DNA from: a virus
Length of the DNA stretch: 33,085 nt
Virus record (IMG/VR): IMGVR_UViG_3300013117_000131
Span: 1-33,085 of that record
Direction: 5' to 3' (one strand)
Below are positions 29,856-33,085 of the stretch, one piece after another (within the stretch, counting starts at the first letter, position 1; each line of letters opens with the position of its first letter). A model generated the notes under the pieces. The model searched no databases. It saw nothing but the letters and a program-made list of their open reading frames with translations, and was not told the origin of the DNA. Made by a program: the position numbers and the translations under genes.

Positions 29856-30662
29856 ATGAATGCGAAAGGAAGGTCAACTCTCAAAAAACTTGAATCAGAA
29901 TTGAAGTTTAAAAATTACGCAGAAAACACTATTAAAGTATACTTGTTTTATGCAGAGGTATTTTTAAATGAATTTGATTGTGATGTTTACCATATTGGAC
30001 AAAAGAAAACGATCGAATATTTAAAGAATAAAAAATTTAATTCTATTTCACAACAGAACCAATATATAAGCGCAGTAAAAACTTTATTTAAATATATTAT
30101 TGGGAGCAAATTAGAGCAATTTAAAATCGAAAGACCAAAGAAAAATAAAACCCTGCCGAAAATTATAGATAACGCACACCTTATAAATTCAATAAATAAT
30201 ATTGATAATTTAAAACATAGGGCAATATTAAGTTTGGCTTATTCTGTAGGGCTTAGAGTTTCGGAAGTTATTAATTTGAAAATATCTGATATTGATAGTA
30301 AGAGAATGTTAATATTAATAAAAAATGCTAAAGGACATAAAGATCGTTTAGTTCCGTTAAGCGAAAATATATTAATTTTACTTAGAAATTATTACAGAGA
30401 ATTTAAGCCATATAAATATTTATTTAACGGCCAATGTAAAATGCAATATACAGCAAATAGTTGCAATAAGTTAGTAAAAAAATATTTAGGTAATAATTAT
30501 CATTTTCATATGTTGAGACATTCAAGTTTTACTGCAATGTTAGAAAATGGAACGGATATAAGTTTAATTCAAAAAATTGCAGGGCATGCAAAAACTGATA
30601 CGACAAGAATTTATACACATGTAAGTAATCAATTATTAAGTAAAATTGCATTGCCATTATGA
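29856..30662 (+). CDS. Tyrosine recombinase (Xer/integrase type, not IntI)
   Basis: 268 aa with a complete active site: R134 (GLRVSEVINL), K159 or K162 (AKGHKDR), H218-x-x-R221 (FHMLRHS), H244 (IAGHAK) and nucleophile Y253 (RIYTHV). N-terminal SAM-like core-binding domain at 1-90. The roughly 20-aa extra segment between the K motif and the HxxR box that lets IntI bind folded attC is absent; the stretch 167-216 is short. It lies 37 bp after the last array core. Either it integrates the phage genome, or it works on the array, or both. The start follows CCTAAATTATTAAAT. Confidence 0.88.
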   Translation: MNAKGRSTLKKLESELKFKNYAENTIKVYLFYAEVFLNEFDCDVYHIGQKKTIEYLKNKKFNSISQQNQYISAVKTLFKYIIGSKLEQFKIERPKKNKTLPKIIDNAHLINSINNIDNLKHRAILSLAYSVGLRVSEVINLKISDIDSKRMLILIKNAKGHKDRLVPLSENILILLRNYYREFKPYKYLFNGQCKMQYTANSCNKLVKKYLGNNYHFHMLRHSSFTAMLENGTDISLIQKIAGHAKTDTTRIYTHVSNQLLSKIALPL

Positions 30663-31048
30663 AAAAATTAGGTGATAATATTTATTTAACAGAAGACAAC
30701 AGGATTTTTAATAGTAAAAAACAAACGTTGTCAACTGCCCCCAATTGTTTATTTGGAAAAACAACAAAGGGAGGCAACACTTTCGTAAAGGATTTTTATG
30801 AATTTTCACAATTGCAAAATGGTAAAACTGCATGCTTCCCTTTTCATTGTGACACTGTAGAGAAAAGAAGTAAAAGTTATTATGCAAAAAGCTTAGATAT
30901 TGAGCTGCTTATTAATGGCAAACGACCAATAAATAACATCTGGATAGCTTTTAATTTTAACATAAAAAAAGGGCTTAACTTTATTCTTGCAAAAAGAAAT
31001 GACAATTACCCGAACAGTATAGAGATTTTAAAAACACATGCTTTATAG
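30659..31048 (+). CDS. Recombinase-coupled hypothetical protein, 129 aa
   Basis: It starts within ATGA of the recombinase stop, so translation is coupled. A basic, beta-rich protein (FPFHCDTVEKRSKSYY and NNIWIAFNFNIKKG) with no known motif. Coupling suggests an accessory role in recombination, for example directionality or DNA bending, but nothing in the sequence shows this. Confidence 0.62.
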   Translation: MKKLGDNIYLTEDNRIFNSKKQTLSTAPNCLFGKTTKGGNTFVKDFYEFSQLQNGKTACFPFHCDTVEKRSKSYYAKSLDIELLINGKRPINNIWIAFNFNIKKGLNFILAKRNDNYPNSIEILKTHAL

Positions 31049-31087
31049 CATATTTTATTTAACTTAAATTATTATTATTTTTGAGTC

Positions 31088-31477
31088 ATGGAAAAATTAA
31101 AGCAATTAAAAAAGGATGCTATAATGGGTTACGATTGCCCGTTAAGAGTATTAGGAGAAATTAAAAAAGCAATTGACACTCTAACAAAGTATAAAGAAGA
31201 GTTGTTAGAGGATGCAATTACTGAGCGTGAGAAATACCCAGAAAAGGAATATGTATTGGGTGACTTTGGCATCTCATTTAACAATGGTGGGAAATACGAC
31301 TATTCAAGTAATGAAGATTGGAATGGGTTAAAAAAAGAAATGAAAGTGATTGAAAAAAATATGCAAATGGCATACAAATCAAATGCTACCATTTTAGACG
31401 AAAAAACAGGGGAAGTATATCAGCCAGCAGTTTTTGAAGCAAATAAAACTAGTTTAACATTTAAATATTTAAAATAA
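31088..31477 (+). CDS. Replication-module protein of unknown function, 129 aa
   Basis: Basic helical N-terminus (EKLKQLKKDAIMGYDCPLRV), a central helix with EELLEDAITEREKYPEKEY, and a C-terminal part (TGEVYQPAVFEANKTSLTFK). Similar small proteins precede single-strand binding or annealing proteins in phages as far as I recall. It overlaps the SSB-like start by one base (TAATG). Confidence 0.6.
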   Translation: MEKLKQLKKDAIMGYDCPLRVLGEIKKAIDTLTKYKEELLEDAITEREKYPEKEYVLGDFGISFNNGGKYDYSSNEDWNGLKKEMKVIEKNMQMAYKSNATILDEKTGEVYQPAVFEANKTSLTFKYLK

Positions 31478-32148
31478 TGAGCAGATCAGACGAGTTTAAA
31501 CAAGGTTCAAGCAACCCTTGTACAATGTTTTTGGAGTGGAAGAGTGATAATAAATGCTTTTCGTACTACGATAAAGAAAAGAAAGAAAATGTAATTGTTT
31601 CTTTACCTTTTAAGTTTTTAGTATTAAAAGAACTACACACAGTAAAAGGATTTAATGATGCTAATCAATGTGGGGTGCATTCCAATGAAGTAAAATACAT
31701 TGGTAAAGATGAATTAAATGTGAGGACTTTCAAGGGTGGCGTAAGTGTAAAAGGCATTTATAAAGAAATAAAGCCGCATATTGAAGCGATGGGCGGTGTA
31801 TATCACAAAAGTATCTACGCTGTAACTGAGGGTGGTAGGTTAATTAATATTAGTATTAAAGGCAGTAGTGTGCAGGTATGGGGCGATTTTACACAGAAAT
31901 GTAGAACACGACTAGCTGATGAATGGGTTCAGGTTGAGAGTGCTGAGGAAAAGACAAAAGGGAAAGTTAATTACAGTGTGCCTGTTTTTAAATTTGACGG
32001 TAGCCTAAACAAAGAACAATGCAATATGGCTGATGAACAATACAAAGTAATTAGTGATTATTTAAACGGTTATTTTGAGAAGTCAGAACGCGAGGAAGAT
32101 ATTGACGACCTAGATAAAACTTTTGGCGAAGATGAGCCAGTTTTTTAA
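31477..32148 (+). CDS. Probable single-stranded DNA-binding protein
   Basis: 223 aa. The body is beta-rich (VIVSLPFKFLVLKELHTVKG, IYAVTEGGRLINISIKG), compatible with an OB fold. The last 25 residues are strongly acidic and end in an aromatic tip (EEDIDDLDKTFGEDEPVF), the mark of phage and bacterial SSBs that use the tail to recruit replication proteins. It lies directly before the primase gene. The family is not certain without structure prediction. Confidence 0.58.
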   Translation: MSRSDEFKQGSSNPCTMFLEWKSDNKCFSYYDKEKKENVIVSLPFKFLVLKELHTVKGFNDANQCGVHSNEVKYIGKDELNVRTFKGGVSVKGIYKEIKPHIEAMGGVYHKSIYAVTEGGRLINISIKGSSVQVWGDFTQKCRTRLADEWVQVESAEEKTKGKVNYSVPVFKFDGSLNKEQCNMADEQYKVISDYLNGYFEKSEREEDIDDLDKTFGEDEPVF

Positions 32149-32170
32149 GTGTTAGTTTTTTCATGTTTTT

Positions 32171-32194
32171 AACCCTCTTCGTGAGGGTTTTTTT
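32171..32194 (+). terminator. Intrinsic terminator between SSB-like and primase genes
   Basis: AACCCTC-TTCGT-GAGGGTT with a run of T to 32194: a perfect 7-bp stem. It stands only 16 bases before the primase ATG, so it could also act as an attenuator. Confidence 0.8.
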
Positions 32195-32210
32195 ACCTAA
32201 ATTATTTTAT

Positions 32211-33085
32211 ATGAAGCAATTAAGTTTTTATAATAACCTATTAGATCACAACTTTTCTTTAATGCCGATAGGCGAAGAAAAAATTCCATGGATAAGATGG
32301 AAAGAATACCAAAGCAAAAAGATTGATAAAACCCAATTTGAAAAATACTATAATAACAACAAAACAAAAGGAATTGGCATAATAACAGGATTTGAAGGTT
32401 TGGAAGTTATTGATGTAGATTTAAAAGTACTGCCAACATTAAAAGAACAGGCTGATTTTTGGAATGATTTAAAAACTTTCCTTTCTGATAATATACCAGA
32501 GTTTGAGGAAAAGTTTGTAATATACAAAACCGTTAATAATGGGTATCATATTTTATACAGATGTTCAAAAATTGAAGGTAATAAAAAGCTTGCTAAATTA
32601 GAAGGTCACGAACAAGCTATAATTGAAACAAGAGGCTTGGGTGGATATGTGTTTATTTACGATAAAAAAGTAAGCGAGAAGGATTATTTACAAATACAAG
32701 AAATAAGCGAGCTTGAAAGGGATATTTTAATAAGCGTATGTAAAACATACAATTTTGAAGAAACAAAAAGCAAGCGGTCTGAAGAGTTTAAAACCGAACC
32801 AAAGGAGTATAGAGAAAGTAAATTAACACCTTGGGAGGATTACAACAATAAAACGTCTATATTTGACCTTATAAGCGACGATTTTAAAATTGTTAGACAA
32901 TTGTCCGATAAGTTTATTATCAAGCGAAATAACGCCAATTCCATGCATTCTGGGTACATTTACAAAGATAGTGGTTGTATGTATTTATTTAGCACTGGCA
33001 CAATTTACCCAAATGAAGAGTTAATAACACCTTTTAAAGCATTTACTATCAAATATTACAACTCTAATTTTAGTAAGGCAGCTAG
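32211..33085 (+). CDS. Primase-polymerase/helicase, N-terminal part (continues at base 1)
   Basis: The first 252 residues (32211-32966) form an archaeo-eukaryotic-type primase-polymerase domain: GLEVIDVDLKV with the catalytic DxD-like acids, NNGYHILYRC as the sxH motif, and AIIETRGLGGYVFIY as motif III. Together with the DUF3987 helicase encoded from base 1 the protein has 758 aa, like other bifunctional phage replication proteins. The start follows CCTAAATTATTTTAT, with no Shine-Dalgarno. The last 119 bases repeat the window start. Confidence 0.88.
   Translation, partial: MKQLSFYNNLLDHNFSLMPIGEEKIPWIRWKEYQSKKIDKTQFEKYYNNNKTKGIGIITGFEGLEVIDVDLKVLPTLKEQADFWNDLKTFLSDNIPEFEEKFVIYKTVNNGYHILYRCSKIEGNKKLAKLEGHEQAIIETRGLGGYVFIYDKKVSEKDYLQIQEISELERDILISVCKTYNFEETKSKRSEEFKTEPKEYRESKLTPWEDYNNKTSIFDLISDDFKIVRQLSDKFIIKRNNANSMHSGYIYKDSGCMYLFSTGTIYPNEELITPFKAFTIKYYNSNFSKAA
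32967..33085. repeat. Terminal direct repeat, right copy
   Basis: Identical to 1-119. See the left copy; only one copy belongs to the unit genome if it is circular. Confidence 0.95.

Noticed and set aside
29856-30662. Calling the recombinase IntI
   Set aside because: The IntI-specific segment between the lysine motif and HxxR is missing and the protein is about 60 aa shorter than typical IntI.
31076-31083. TATTTTTG as a -7 promoter box for the gene at 31088
   Set aside because: It lies only 4 bases before the ATG, so transcription would start at or after the start codon; likely chance in A/T-rich DNA.

Overview
The window is one complete circular (or terminally redundant) phage genome. Its last 119 bases (32967-33085) repeat its first 119, so the unit is 32,966 bp and one gene, a primase-polymerase/helicase, runs across the join. 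The DNA is strongly AT-rich. Several upstream regions carry the Bacteroidota promoter pattern (TTG, then 19-20 bases, then TAnnTTTG), most genes lack a Shine-Dalgarno sequence, and the proteins look like those of tailed phages of Flavobacteriia and relatives. I infer a Bacteroidota host and a tailed phage with a tape-measured tail.

Layout. (1) A replication module on the plus strand spans the join: an SSB-like protein (31477-32148), the primase-helicase (32211 through the join to 1521), a candidate origin made of GTGTAAAC/GTTTACAC iterons inside a perfect 57-bp inverted repeat (1492-1776), a DEAH/SNF2-type helicase, a VRR-NUC nuclease, tiny zinc-ribbon and membrane proteins, and a DnaA-domain-IV-like protein (to 5323). 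(2) A virion module on the minus strand runs from 24194 down to 5320: terminase small and large subunits, a tail chaperone with a probable -1 frameshift, fibre and LamG-like adhesin genes, tail and baseplate genes, tape measure, ClpP-like protease fused to a scaffold, major capsid, probable tail tube, and finally portal and connector. Having portal at the far end from terminase is unusual. (3) Between the divergent promoters at about 24.2 kb and a tyrosine recombinase at 29856 lies 5.3 kb of small plus-strand genes separated, and often interrupted, by integron attC-like sites.

The third region is the most interesting. I can place 13 attC-like sites. Nine have convincing inner arms (L''/L') of 15-21 bp, and many cassettes start with a core (GTTRRRY-like) whose reverse complement is found at the cassette end, as in integron cassettes. 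Two features differ from textbook arrays. Several sites are opened up so that a gene, up to a whole 1-kb DNA methyltransferase, sits between L'' and L'. In seven sites the right-hand core lies inside an open reading frame, always in the same codon phase, so recombination at the core would swap C-terminal modules (mostly zinc ribbons) without breaking the frame. The neighbouring recombinase has all the catalytic residues but lacks the extra segment that defines IntI. The phage therefore seems to carry a gene- and domain-shuffling cassette array. Its contents include a Lar-like anti-restriction protein, a DNA methyltransferase, a KH-domain protein and several zinc-ribbon proteins, which would fit host-defence evasion.

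No endolysin, holin of a known family, lysogeny repressor, tRNA or CRISPR array was recognised although the genome appears complete.
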